A DNA stretch of 64,000 nt from Porphyra umbilicalis (taxonomy: Eukaryota; Rhodophyta; Bangiophyceae; Bangiales; Bangiaceae). The DNA lies in contig KV918784.1 of the NCBI GenBank assembly GCA_002049455.2, positions 248,001-312,000 of the forward strand, written 5' to 3'. Of the stretch, positions 53,791 through 63,914 are shown piece by piece. The notes under the pieces are model-generated. The model was not told the origin of the DNA and ran no database searches. It saw nothing but the letters and a program-made list of their open reading frames with translations. Made by a program: the position numbers and the translations under genes. Position 1 is the first letter of the stretch. Each line of letters opens with the position of its first letter.

Positions 53791-53913
53791 GGAGGAAGGG
53801 TGGTGAGACAAGGTTGTACTTGATGTATATTTCTTGCTTTTGTGTTCCCAGTGAGAACTTCTCACCCTCAGGTCGGCCTCCGCGGCCCTATGTTGCAGAT
53901 CCCGCATTTTTGA

Positions 53914-54627
53914 TTCCAGGCACGTGCGTGCAATACCCTGGCCTTCAGGGCTGTGGCGCGCTCGGCGACGTATCGATACCGCGCACGCCGGCCGGCTCCA
54001 TGGCCGCGAGCACGCACGGGGGCACGTGCAGCCACGTTGCCGTAGCGGGGGGGGCATGGGGCGGGGAAAGGGGTGGCGCCGCCGCCACCGCAGCGGCGGC
54101 GGCCCGCTGGCGTGGCGCAACGCGCACGGGCGAGGCCGTCACCCCGCCACGCAGCACACCTGTGCGCGGCGGGCAGGGTGGCCGACTCGGCTGACGGGCG
54201 GGCGGGTGGGATCGACCGCCGCGCGACGGGGCGCCTGTAACCGCACCGGTAGATGGCGTCAGCAACCGCCGAGCCGCCGCCGTAGCAGAAGCCGGCGCGC
54301 AGGCACGATCACCCGCGGGGCATCTGGGCGCTTCGATCCCCGGAAGTCGCTGCGCGCGGTCGCCGCGCGCAACTCGGGGCGGTGGGGCGGGGCAGGGGGG
54401 CAGGCGCCGTCCGGGTTCCGTGACCCCTGTGGCAGGATAGTCCTTCTCAGCCACGTAACTCCATTCGCTATTAGCGTCATCGCGACCCTTCCAACGTCGA
54501 CACGCCCTCAGATCCCTCAGGACTCGAATGCAGACTGCCACCTCTGAAACAGAGAGCAAGTCCCGTGATCTAAGTATATGTGTGCATCACTACACTTTGA
54601 GAGCACCCTGTCCTAAAGGCCAGGGAA
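53914..54627 (+). repeat. dispersed repeat family R1, copy 2
   Basis: Plus-strand copy of the repeat found inverted at 3157-3772. It is about 100 bases longer because of extra sequence in its GC-rich core. Borders agree on both sides. Confidence 0.72.
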
Positions 54628-55002
54628 AAACCTCGCGAACTGTTGGGCACTTCCTGGGAGAACATGTTTTTAATCAGTTTCCCGAAGATCCGTCGCAGAA
54701 GCAGAAATGACATGCTCTTTTTGACAGTTACGAAGGCTCTGACGGTTTTGTGATCCACATGAGTTGCGGTCAGAAATTATGGAGGTTTCAGAACACCAGG
54801 CGTCTGCCACGTAATTTCCGAGTCTGTCAAGCGAGAAACCATGAACAGCAGCAGGGACCATCAGTCCCCGCTGGCGCATTCCCCGGCAGCCCGCATGCCG
54901 CCGCCGCCCAACTGCCGCTCGTCGTCGTCGCCACCGTCGTCCTCGTGACAGCCATCGTCACCGTTACCGTGTACCCCTGTTACCCGCCCGCCCCCCCCCC
55001 AT
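54628..55002. other. no gene recognised
   Basis: AT-balanced DNA to 54880, then GC-rich. A plus frame at 54750-55529 has one hydrophobic segment (LPLVVVATVVLVTAIVTVTV) but otherwise consists of Ala/Thr repeats, so it is not called. Confidence 0.35.
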
Positions 55003-55200
55003 CGGCGACGGCAGCGGTGGCGGCGGCGACAGCGGCGGCGGCGACAGCGGCGGCGACGGCGGCAACGGCGGCGGCGGCAACGGCGGCGGCGGCAACGGCG
55101 GCGGCGGCAACGGCGGCGGCGGCGACAGCGGCGGCGGCTACAGCGGCGGCGGATACAGCGGCGGCGGATACAGCGGCGGCGGCGGCGGCAGCGGGGATGC
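55003..55200. repeat. (GGCGGCGGCAAC)-type triplet/dodecamer array
   Basis: Tandem GGCGGC plus AAC, GAC or TAC triplets, coding for an Ala-Thr array on the plus strand. Simple repeat. Confidence 0.8.
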
Positions 55201-57090
55201 TCCCATTCCCCCATTGCCCCCCCCATCGGCGGCGGCAACGGCAGCGGGGACGCTTTCGTTCCCCGCACGCCATCCCCCATCAGCGGCGGCCCCCCCCCTC
55301 GACGGCGGCGGCGGCGGCGGCAGCGGTAGGGAGCTCCCCAGCTACTCGCTCTCCCCCATCCATCAGTAGGAGCGGCGATGGAGGCGGCAGCGGGGGCGGC
55401 GGCGGGGGGAGTGGTTTCGGCGGCGGTAGTGACGCGGCGGCGGCGGCACGAGCGGTGGCGTCCCCCACGGTTTCTTTCAATATGGACGAAGCGGTGGCGT
55501 CACCGCACCTCCCCCGGGCCGAGGCGTAGCCCCCCCCCCCCATCGGTGGCAGCGACGGCGGCAGCGGCAGCGGTCGAGTGCTAGGGGGGGGCGCCGGCAC
55601 CGGCGCCCGCTCCGCCGCCCTGCGGCGGCTGCTCGAGTCGGGGTGGTGGCGGGGAGGGGTCCTCGTAGCGTGCACGGGCGGCCCGTCGGAGAATGGGGCG
55701 AAGGGAGGTGGGTGCGGAGTGGCACCGCAGCAGCCGGCGCGGCCGCCCGAACAACGGCCGGCTGGCGGGGGATGGGGAGGGGGCGGGCCTGCACAAGGGG
55801 GGGGGGCGGCCCCGCCGCCGCGTGGCGGGGCGGGTCGCCCCCGCTCCTGGCAGCCGTGTCAGCCGCCCCGTCGGGCGACGGCGATGGCAGCGGGGGCGAC
55901 GCGGACTGAGCTGCCGCCGGCGATGCCGGTGCGGCGGCGGGCGCGCTCTCCGTGCCCGCCCGGCACCCGCCGACCGCCGACGGGGCCGCGGTGGCGGTGG
56001 CTGCTGCTGGCGTGCCGCTGCCGCTGCCGCTGCCGCTGCTGCTGCTGCCGCCGCCGCCGCTGCCAGCGGCTGCCGCACCTGTCGCGGCGTCCGAGGGTGC
56101 TGCCGCCGCTGCTGCATCGGCGACGGCTGCCCGGCCATTCGCCCGCAGTGGCCTCCCGCAGCCGTGGCCGCCGCCGCCGCCGCCGCCGCCGCCGCTGGCC
56201 GGCCAGCCGGTCGGCAGCTGCGGCGGGCGGCGTTGGCGGCGATAGCCCCCTCCGGCGCGGCGGCCTGCAGGGGTGGCATGGTCCCACGCTCGCCGACAGT
56301 GGCGGCGCCGGTGGCGGCGTGTCCGTGCCCGCCGCGCTGCTTTCGGTGCTTTTCAGCCCGCTACTACCGTCGGCGCCCGAGGCGGCGGCACGGGCAGCGC
56401 CGGCCATGGCTGGGGGTGACGGCTCCCTGCAGACGCTCGGCGCCGCCGTTGAGCCGCCGCGGCGTAACGCGGGGAGGGGGGCGCGGCGACCGGCGCCGCG
56501 CCGGTGGAGCGGTGACTCCGGGAGGAGGGGGCAAAGGAGGGGGTGCGTGGTGGAGCGGCGCCCCGCACGGCCGTGGCGGCAGGCTGGTGGCGGGCGGCGC
56601 CCGTGGTGGCGCCGCCGCCGCGCCGCCGCCCTACCTTTTTTGTCCCAAACCCTGATGCCCCCGCTCGGCCGGCTGCATCGGTTGCTGGCCGAGGCGGGCG
56701 GCGCTGCGCCCGCCGCGGCCTAGCGCGTCAACAGCAATGCAGCTCCTCGCGCGTAGCCCGGTCGGTACCGGCGCCGTCGACGCCCCCCGCACACCCCGCT
56801 GGCCGGCACCGGCTCTCGCGCCTCCGCCGCCAAGCGGTCGGCGGCGGCGGCGGTGGCGGTGCGGGCGGCGGTGACGGTCGCGGCGACGGCTGCCGCGACC
56901 GCCACCACCGCCACCGTGATCCGAGACATGGGGGGGGTGGGGGGGGTGCCCGCCGCAGGACCGGCCGCCGCCCCGACTGCCACCCCAGTGGTCGCCGACG
57001 GCGGCGGCGTCTGCGGCGGATCGGGTGGCACCCGCCCCCTACTCCTCGGCGGCCGCCGCCCCGCCGTCGCCGACCGCGCGCGTCCCAGCG
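55201..57090. other. GC-rich low-complexity region, no gene recognised
   Basis: Open frames overlap on both strands (plus 55578-56723, minus 57328-56720). The minus frame has one hydrophobic Val/Ala segment (ITVAVVAVAAAVAATV) after an ATG at 56930 and could be a short membrane protein. Nothing has recognisable homology. Confidence 0.35.
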
Positions 57091-57455
57091 CCCTCGGGGT
57101 TTTGAGAGAAAAAAAAGGCTGTGTAGTCCGACATCGTGAGGCGTCCTCAAAAATACACTCGAGGCGAAACATGGCATAAGCACTATTCTTGTCGAAGTCA
57201 CAGCAAGACACTTGGGCAGTCATACGGAAGCGTGCTTTTGTGGGCCAAGTCAGACCCGTTCTCAGTCGCGCTTCGTGTGACGCCACATTCATGTGACGGC
57301 GCAGCGAAGTGAGAATGCTCATCATCATCAGACTTGGCCGTCGTCTGCCAATTCTACATCATCTGAACTGTCCCCGCATCAGAACCTGCGTGAGCGAGAG
57401 GCCTCTGGGCACTGCAGGACAGAAACTTTTCTCTGGCCTTTCGGACAGGGTACAG

Positions 57456-57590
57456 TACAGCCGTTCTCTGAAAAATCCCGCACTGCACCTGTTCCTAAGT
57501 GTTCCAAATCGGCCTCTGCGGGGTCGTAGAGGCCGATTTGGAACTGTGTTGCAACTGTTGGAGTGCGGGATTTTTGGGAGAACAGCTGTA
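57456..57590. mobile_element. foldback hairpin MITE, copy 1
   Basis: Two arms of about 65 bases are near-perfect inverted repeats: TACAGCCGTTCTCTGAAAAA on the left, the complement of TACAGCTGTTCTCCCAAAAA on the right, meeting at GGCCTCTGCGGGG. The ends TA-CAG suggest a TA target. Confidence 0.8.
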
Positions 57591-57700
57591 CGGTTGTGCA
57601 TCACGCCCCTTTTTCGCGGGCGGGGTGGGCGATGCACGCCCAATCACACCCTTAGACACGCCCGGCTGACACGGGGCACACCCCGTTCACGCCCCAGACT
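57591..57700 (+). repeat. short dispersed repeat R2, copy 2
   Basis: Homologous to 3835-3945 in the same orientation. It begins exactly where the hairpin MITE ends. Confidence 0.6.
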
Positions 57701-57852
57701 TACTTTCAGAGTGGCCGACAGCGCGGTGCTGCGAAGCGCAGGCAATTGTGCTCCCACCCCCCTGAAGGAGGGCAGCGCTGGGTCCCGTGAGTCACGTGGG
57801 GGCGATTGGTGGGGCAACTGTGTGGACGGGGTCGGCGGCAGACGCTGGCCGG

Positions 57853-58764
57853 TCAACGACCGGCGCCAGCACCCCGTCGGCGCCCGACACGGCGGCAGCG
57901 TCGGCCGGAGCCCCCCCCCCCCCCCCCCCCCCACCGGCGACGGCACCCCCCCCCCCCAGCCCCCGACGCGTCGACGAAACCGCCACCGCCGACCAAGTGC
58001 GCGTGCCACACGGCCCGCACGGCCACATCCCGCTCCCCAGGCCCCCGCCCCCCCGCGGTGGCGTCGCCTCCACGACCACCCCCACCGGCGGCCACCGCCG
58101 CCACGTAGCGGCCGACGGCCACCGCCCAGGCGGCGCCCCCCCCGTCGTACCGCGCGGCGGCCAGCGGCTGCACCAACGGCGTGTAGGCAGCGGCGACCGC
58201 CGGGATTTCGACAGCAGCCAAGACGGTCGGCGACCATGCGGCCTGCGCGGCGTAATCGGCACGCTGCGGCAGCCGCACGAGTCGCCGGCGTGCGCCGACG
58301 TGCGGCGTGGCCCCAAACCCGCCACCGGGGGACAACGCCAGCGGCGGCCACAAGTGGGGTGGCAGATAGTCGCGGGCGGGGAGGGTGGGGGCGGGCGGCG
58401 CCGCGGCGGCACCGCCGCCCCAGAGGCGGCAGAGGCGGCACCCGTCGCCGCCGCCGCCGCTGCCGCCGCCGCGGCGCGCCACGCGGGCGCCCATGGCAAA
58501 CGCGTCCCACTGCAGGCGCACAACAACCACTGCGAGGCAGCCCGCGTTGCCCGCCCACCCGTGGGCGGTGGCGCCGCCCCCACCTTCCCCCCCGTCGGCG
58601 CCAGCCGTCGCCGCGTCTGCCGGCGGCAGGTGCAACGACGCGCCAAACGCAGCGGCCGTGTCGCCCGCGTACGCGGCGGGCGCCAGCCGGTGGAGGTACC
58701 ACACGAGGGCCACGTCGGAGGGCGGCAGCGAACGGGGACCCGCCACCCCTTCTGCGGCCCGCAC
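57853..58764 (-). CDS. possible GRDP/DUF1399-like protein fragment
   Basis: The minus frame near its start reads SLPPSDVALVWYLHRLAPAAY and later AVRAVWHAHLVG. The first resembles the (P)SDVALVWHLHRLxPxxY signature of glycine-rich-domain/DUF1399 proteins, whose molecular role is poorly known. The rest is Gly/Ala-rich and passes into a poly-G tract near 57905-57960 where the frame becomes unreliable. The upstream start is uncertain. I consider it a plausible host gene or a fragment of one. Confidence 0.35.
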   Translation of the reverse strand: MRAAEGVAGPRSLPPSDVALVWYLHRLAPAAYAGDTAAAFGASLHLPPADAATAGADGGEGGGGATAHGWAGNAGCLAVVVVRLQWDAFAMGARVARRGGGSGGGGDGCRLCRLWGGGAAAAPPAPTLPARDYLPPHLWPPLALSPGGGFGATPHVGARRRLVRLPQRADYAAQAAWSPTVLAAVEIPAVAAAYTPLVQPLAAARYDGGGAAWAVAVGRYVAAVAAGGGGRGGDATAGGRGPGERDVAVRAVWHAHLVGGGGFVDASGAGGGGCRRRWGGGGGGGSGRRCRRVGRRRGAGAGR

Positions 58765-59135
58765 TGCCGCTCACGAGGCAAAGTGGGCGGCGGCGGCGCC
58801 GCGGCCGGCGGCCGTCGACCGCGCGGTGCGCTCCGTGGCGTGGCCGTGGGGGCGGTGAGGGCCGTGGTGGTGACGAGGGCCATGGGGGTGGCGAGGGTCG
58901 TGGTGGCGGGGGGGGCACCGGGGCAGCTCCTCACCAAACTGATTGGTGGGTGACAGTACCTGACATAGCAGGTACGTCATCGTTCCTCGAGGCATGGCGG
59001 GGCCATGCCCGCCACCGACCGCATCATGCCGCTTCTTTCCTCTGCTTTTCGTCCATCGCGGCGCGGGAGCGATGAGTCTTTTTTTGTGGGCATCGCGCCT
59101 CACGCGCGTCCGCGCGGCGAGCGGTGTACGCCGCA

Positions 59136-59278
59136 TACTGCCGTTGTCTAAAATATCCCGCACTCCAACAGTTGCGAAAGAGCCGGCGCCAAATCGGCCT
59201 CTTCGACCCCCCGGCAGAGGCCTATTCGGAACTCTTTCGCAACACTTCGAATGCGGGATTTTTGAGAGACCAGCTGCA
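59136..59278. mobile_element. foldback hairpin MITE, copy 2
   Basis: Same family as 57456-57590: ATCCCGCACTCCAACAGTTG, central AATCGGCCTCTTCGACC, then a right arm with GAATGCGGGATTTTTGAGAG and an end CAGCTGCA. The ends are more diverged than in copy 1. Confidence 0.72.
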
Positions 59279-59343
59279 TGGACGAGTTGGGCAATGTCGA
59301 CTGCCGCCGCACCGCCGAAGAGTCGACACCCAGCCGCAACACA

Positions 59344-61905
59344 TCACACCCATTCACTCCCGCCGTCGGCGGGCACCCGCGGCGGCAAAGGGCCTCCCCC
59401 CGCGGAGAGCGGCCAGGGCGGCACCCCCGACGCGGAAAAGGCAGCCCCAACTCCGCTAACGCTCCAAGCCCCTGCCAAGGCCGTGATGCCGCCACCGCCG
59501 CCGTCGTTCTCAATGCCACTGCCCCCGTTATCCACCCCGGCGAGAGAGCGGGCGCGCGGTCGCCACCACCATCGCGCCCGAGCTGGTGCCGGTTCCGACA
59601 CGACGGGCAGCGCCAGTGCATGGGCGTGAATCGCGCGCCGCTGCTGTCGGGCGAGGAAGAGCACTCGTGCCGCCATAGCGGCCGTGGCGACCAAGTACAC
59701 GCCGCACACGACGGCAGCCACTTGCTGCACCCACAACGGCCGGTACGTGGTCGGGGCCAGGATCAGGAAAGACTCTTCAACAACCACGAGCGTCCCAACG
59801 AGGGTGGGCTCTCCCCACTTATCGACAGGGTTCCCGGCGGGGAAGACGGTGTGGGTGGCCGTGCGGGTGCTTCGTGCCCGCCACGCGGCCCCTGCCGCCT
59901 CTTGCGACACCAGCGCAACAACGCCCGACATGGACACAGCGCCGAGGATCACGATGGTGAAAAAGCCCAATAGTGGGGCGCGACCCCACCGCTCCGTCGT
60001 CAACAATAAGACGAGGAGGGCACCGAGCTCAGGGACCACAACGACAATCGCCAGGACCATATCTGCCGTTGAGACTGGTGGGGCCGGGTGCTCTTCTTGG
60101 AAGACACGACGGTCGTACATGTGGGAGAGGCGGGTGAGCTCGCGGGTGAGCTCGATGCTCGCGCCAGACAAGTCCGATACAGCTGCTGCTGCGTCCAAGT
60201 CGGAAGATGTAGAGGACGCATGTGCGGCGACAACCGCTGCTGGAAGAGCCAGTTGGCGCTGGAACAGAGACGCGGCCAACTCCGCTTCTACGGCAGATGA
60301 CGGGTTAACCTCACGGGAGGGGCGACCGGCCAGCTCAGGTGGTGTCACATGTATCCACGAATCAGCCAGGTTCGTTGTCCCCTCGGCCGTGCTTTGGGAG
60401 ATCTCTTCTGGCATCCAAGGTCGTCGTCGATACGGTTGGGAAGACCTCGAGGACGGGGCAACGCCGGTCACTGTTGGCGTGAGACGGGTTGGATTGACCT
60501 TCCACTCCACCAATCCGGCTTCCGCCCAGACACCGGCGTCCATGATGTTGCCTTCGACTTTTGTCGAGGCGAACGGGCGTCGGACACGACCCCACGGGCG
60601 GACACCTTTGCAGGCCGCCGGTGAGGAAAGGAAGGAACGGAGTTTGCCCGCACAAAAGATAGTTGCAATGTGCGCCAAAAATGGGGTGCTCGTTGGTGAC
60701 GCGGCGAGGAAGTCATTGGTGTTGGCGTCGTCGTCGGGTCCATTGATACCTTGCGTTGTGCCGTTGAGGTCCCACTTTGTCATCTCCACGCCGTCTTGGA
60801 TAGAGAGCAGTCCCCTGTTTGCATGATTCACACGCAGCGTCGGGCCACTCATCGTCATCTGTCCACCGAGTTGGGAGGACATCGCGGCGCGCTCGAACCA
60901 GCGAGGGGAGCCCAGCATCCCCCGACCGAGAGTCAGTAATTCAGCGCTCGCCATACTAACTGGCCGCTCGACCCCGCTGCGGTCCAGGTGCGTGATGATG
61001 GGCACGTTGACGTTGACTGTCTTGCATTGAGCGGGCGAGATGCTGGTAGCGTTGTCTCCTACGTTGACCCCGTCCGCCGCCGAGCCATCGACGCAGTGGG
61101 CGATCGGCGCCGACGGTCGAGTAGTATCAACCGCCACCACCGAAAGACATAACGGATCAGCACAAACACCCAGCCGTTGGACCGAGGCGGCGACCAGGTC
61201 ATACACACCAACCTGACGCTGCAAGCTGCCGCCGAGCACGTTCCGACCCATCGTGAGTGCCCCGAACACCATCGCTTCGTCAGCTACTAGTTGCCGATGC
61301 TTGTCCGTCACATCGTCTTGGGCGACACGGAGGAGATCGGGGTGTGCCGGCGACCACGGCGGGCCATCCGCGAGGCGGCTGCCCGCCGCACAGTGTGGTC
61401 TAGTCGCATCTTGAGCGGCATGGGGCTTGTACGTGACAAGGGGCTCTGGCAAGCGGCTGCCGCTCCGTCCTCGTCCAGTGCTCATGGTCCGCACTGCATC
61501 CGTGAGCCTCTGGTGGGCGAAGACAGTAGCGTTGCCCGGTCCCATTGTTGCGGCCTCGTTGCTCACATGCGCAACGCAGACATCCGCCCCAATCACAAAA
61601 GGCCAGTCCATCACTGTCCGCGTCTCATTCACACCGGGCAGTATGCAGGTCAGGGAGCATGCCGATGCCCAACGACCCTCTGGCATGCGGTCGCCAACGG
61701 GGAAGGCCAAAACGGAGGGTGTCGAGCGGGCGGAGGTCGCGGAGTGGGAAGGAGCGACCGACTCTCCGTCCTCCGTAGCTACTACGGCAGCAGCAGCGGC
61801 TGCTACGGCAACTGCAGCGGCAGCAATGCGCGCAGCGCGCATAGACCATCGGCAGCGGCGTTCATCACACCGAACAAGGCCCCTGGGGCTGAACGGCATG
61901 GCCAC
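59344..61905 (-). CDS. large multi-pass membrane protein of unknown function
   Basis: Intact 853-codon frame with no introns needed. Residues about 21-44 form a hydrophobic signal peptide or anchor (IAAAAVAVAAAAAAVVA). A long, presumably lumenal or extracellular region follows, with scattered Cys residues and possible N-glycosylation sites (NET, NAT, NGT). Three strong membrane segments lie toward the C-terminus: MVLAIVVVVPELGALLVLLL, FFTIVILGAVSMSGVVALV and VAAVVCGVYLVATAAMAARV, with a fourth weaker one (TLVGTLVVVEESFLIL) before the last. The tail of about 100 residues is basic, then Gly-rich. Codon composition is more balanced than in the LINE genes. No domain is recognised, so the role is unknown. 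ATG 61905 is the first in frame; ATG at residue 22 would give a cleaner signal peptide. Confidence 0.72.
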   Translation of the reverse strand: MAMPFSPRGLVRCDERRCRWSMRAARIAAAAVAVAAAAAAVVATEDGESVAPSHSATSARSTPSVLAFPVGDRMPEGRWASACSLTCILPGVNETRTVMDWPFVIGADVCVAHVSNEAATMGPGNATVFAHQRLTDAVRTMSTGRGRSGSRLPEPLVTYKPHAAQDATRPHCAAGSRLADGPPWSPAHPDLLRVAQDDVTDKHRQLVADEAMVFGALTMGRNVLGGSLQRQVGVYDLVAASVQRLGVCADPLCLSVVAVDTTRPSAPIAHCVDGSAADGVNVGDNATSISPAQCKTVNVNVPIITHLDRSGVERPVSMASAELLTLGRGMLGSPRWFERAAMSSQLGGQMTMSGPTLRVNHANRGLLSIQDGVEMTKWDLNGTTQGINGPDDDANTNDFLAASPTSTPFLAHIATIFCAGKLRSFLSSPAACKGVRPWGRVRRPFASTKVEGNIMDAGVWAEAGLVEWKVNPTRLTPTVTGVAPSSRSSQPYRRRPWMPEEISQSTAEGTTNLADSWIHVTPPELAGRPSREVNPSSAVEAELAASLFQRQLALPAAVVAAHASSTSSDLDAAAAVSDLSGASIELTRELTRLSHMYDRRVFQEEHPAPPVSTADMVLAIVVVVPELGALLVLLLTTERWGRAPLLGFFTIVILGAVSMSGVVALVSQEAAGAAWRARSTRTATHTVFPAGNPVDKWGEPTLVGTLVVVEESFLILAPTTYRPLWVQQVAAVVCGVYLVATAAMAARVLFLARQQRRAIHAHALALPVVSEPAPARARWWWRPRARSLAGVDNGGSGIENDGGGGGITALAGAWSVSGVGAAFSASGVPPWPLSAGGGPLPPRVPADGGSEWV

Positions 61906-62547
61906 AGACTGCGGACGCCGATGCTAGCACGACGGTGCAACCGGCCGCTGTGAGGGAGCGGCACCAGCGTGGCAGTAACCAGATCAGAAGCGGGGCGCAC
62001 CGGCATTGACAGCGGCTGCAGGGGGGGTGCTTCGACGGCTGAACGACAGGCCAGGAGAAGCGCCAACGTGATGATGGCCTTCGCCGAAGATGACACACTG
62101 GGTAGGGCCGCGAACAGAGCGGGTCGGTGCTGGCACTGTCCTCGATGCGCGGGTTTTATGCTGCAAAGATGTCACGTCTGCCCCATGGAGTGGGCTAGCG
62201 CTGTTGCCTGACGAACCGCCCGCGACACCATTGGGGTACTGCCGTCAAGGGCGGTCCGCGTGCGCCATGCAGCTCGCGTGACCCGACGCGATTGACGTGG
62301 ACCATATCGAGCCCCCCCCCGAACAAACGACACGGAGGGCGTGTCAAGCAGTGTACCCGTCGCCGCGGATCTCTGATGACGCACTCGGTTTGTCGCATCG
62401 AAAGCGACACGTAGGGATGGCCGGTGACGGCTACGCATGGCTGCAGCAGCGCCCAATGATCACTTCTCGATGTGAGCCCGGTGCGCCCGGTGCACCAATG
62501 AGACAGGCCAGATCAGTCCGCTGCGTTTCGCCCAGCATTCGGTGGGC
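61906..62547. other. intergenic, no gene recognised
   Basis: Upstream flank of the membrane protein gene, presumably with its promoter. No clear TATA box and no conserved frame. Confidence 0.4.
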
Positions 62548-62690
62548 ACAGCCGTTCTGATGATGATGACAACAATCCCGACCTCCAAGTGCTGCAAAAG
62601 TGTGCCTAATCGGCCTCTGCGGGGCGGTAGAGGCCGATTTGGAACTCTTTTGCAACAGATGGAGTGCGGTTTTTTTGAGAGAACGGCTGT
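62548..62690. mobile_element. foldback hairpin MITE, copy 3
   Basis: The right arm AGTGCGG...TTTTTGAGAGAACGGCTGT and the central GCCTCTGCGGGGCGGTAGAGGC match the other copies. The left arm begins CAGCCGTTCTGATG and contains a short ATG-repeat change. Confidence 0.72.
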
Positions 62691-62812
62691 TGGTTCTACT
62701 TCTTTGCGGTCATTTGTCGAAGGCCAATCTCATGGACGCGCAAAGAAGCACAGCGGCTTTGCGAGTCTGACCGTCACCCACGGACGTCCACATCATAAAA
62801 TTGCAATCCGCG

Positions 62813-63589
62813 TCACAAGAACACACGAGTTGGGTCGTGTGAGAGCACGTCTATTGGTGCGCCAAATCGCCAAATTATAGCTACGGGCATGTCTATCGGG
62901 CACCCATCGAGCCATATCGGTGGGCATTGAACCATAGCCGTCGCCATATTTGCAAGGGATGGCTGGCTGTTTGGCGATCGCCAAAGCGATCGATAGGGCG
63001 ACGTATGCGATTGGACACCCGGTGTCGTGCTCGCCGGCGGTGGCGGTGGGGACGCGGCAACCCAATTACCTGGGTAGGGAACGGCGGCAAAGCTAGGGAT
63101 TGAGACAAGCAGCGGAAACGGGGGTCGAGCATGAAAGGCTGCAGGAGCGGCATTGGTGGCGTGACGACGATCCGATCGGATGCTCGTCGTGTTGGACTCG
63201 ACCGGCGGAAACTGTGACGACGGCGCCGTTGGCGGCAACGCGCTCAGCAGGCGCATCACGGGGGTGGCGGCCGAGCACACCCCATGCAATCGGCGTTGAC
63301 ACCAGGCGGCGCGTGGGGGGACCAAAGAAGGTGCGAAGCGCAACGAACAGCCTCGGAGCAGACATCCCCATAACGCCTGGGCAAGGCAAGCGCCACAGAG
63401 AAACAACACAGAAAAAAAGAGGAACAGCACAAACGATGCCGTGCAGGTGCGAAACAGCCAGTCCAACACAGATGTCCGTCCTGCCAGACTCGCCCGACTC
63501 CCCCCTTGTCCCGCTGCTGCCACCGTCACCCATGGCTGCGCCGCCAGCCGCGACATCTCTTGCCTGCCCCCCATGCCCGCACAACGCAC
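62813..63589 (-). CDS. hypothetical protein with one membrane segment
   Basis: 258 codons. A strong hydrophobic segment (ASFVLFLFFSVLFLCGACLA) lies near residues 50-70, then a Ser/Pro-rich region. Other frames overlap here and no homology is recognised, so it may be spurious. The upstream 400 bases are very GC-rich. Confidence 0.25.
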   Translation of the reverse strand: MRCAGMGGRQEMSRLAAQPWVTVAAAGQGGSRASLAGRTSVLDWLFRTCTASFVLFLFFSVLFLCGACLAQALWGCLLRGCSLRFAPSLVPPRAAWCQRRLHGVCSAATPVMRLLSALPPTAPSSQFPPVESNTTSIRSDRRHATNAAPAAFHARPPFPLLVSIPSFAAVPYPGNWVAASPPPPPASTTPGVQSHTSPYRSLWRSPNSQPSLANMATAMVQCPPIWLDGCPIDMPVAIIWRFGAPIDVLSHDPTRVFL

Positions 63590-63914
63590 TTGGCCGACGG
63601 GTGGGTCGTCTCGGGCGCACCCGACGCCAACACGGGCGACGCCGGCCGTTGACCGCCGCGGCGCCGCTGTGGGCGCACGCCCCTCCCCCCCCCCCGCGCC
63701 CCACCGCGTCGGGTCTCACCGCCGCCGTGTCGGCCCGGCGGGCGTATCGGAAGGCAGACGCATCGCGGCCGCTGCTGGCTCCTGCCGCGGCAATGTCGTC
63801 GTGCGCCCGCCCAGGGGGGGGACCACCGCGCGCAGCGGCGCGACGCCAACGCCGCGCCGAAGCTGCGCCGACGATGCGCCGACCGCGCCTGGGCGTCCGC
63901 CGTTGCGGCACCGT

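Noticed and set aside
53866-53920. Fourth copy of the hairpin MITE
   Set aside because: Shares GGTCGGCCTCCGCGG and a TTGCAGA segment, but the CCCGCATTTTTGA part is inverted relative to the family; probably chance.
55003-55200. CRISPR-like array
   Set aside because: Units are 12-bp triplet repeats with no spacers; this is a simple repeat in eukaryotic DNA.
57787-58953. 388-codon plus-strand frame over 57.8-58.9 kb
   Set aside because: Overlaps two other long frames, is low-complexity and has no recognisable motif; the minus frame at least has a conserved-looking segment.
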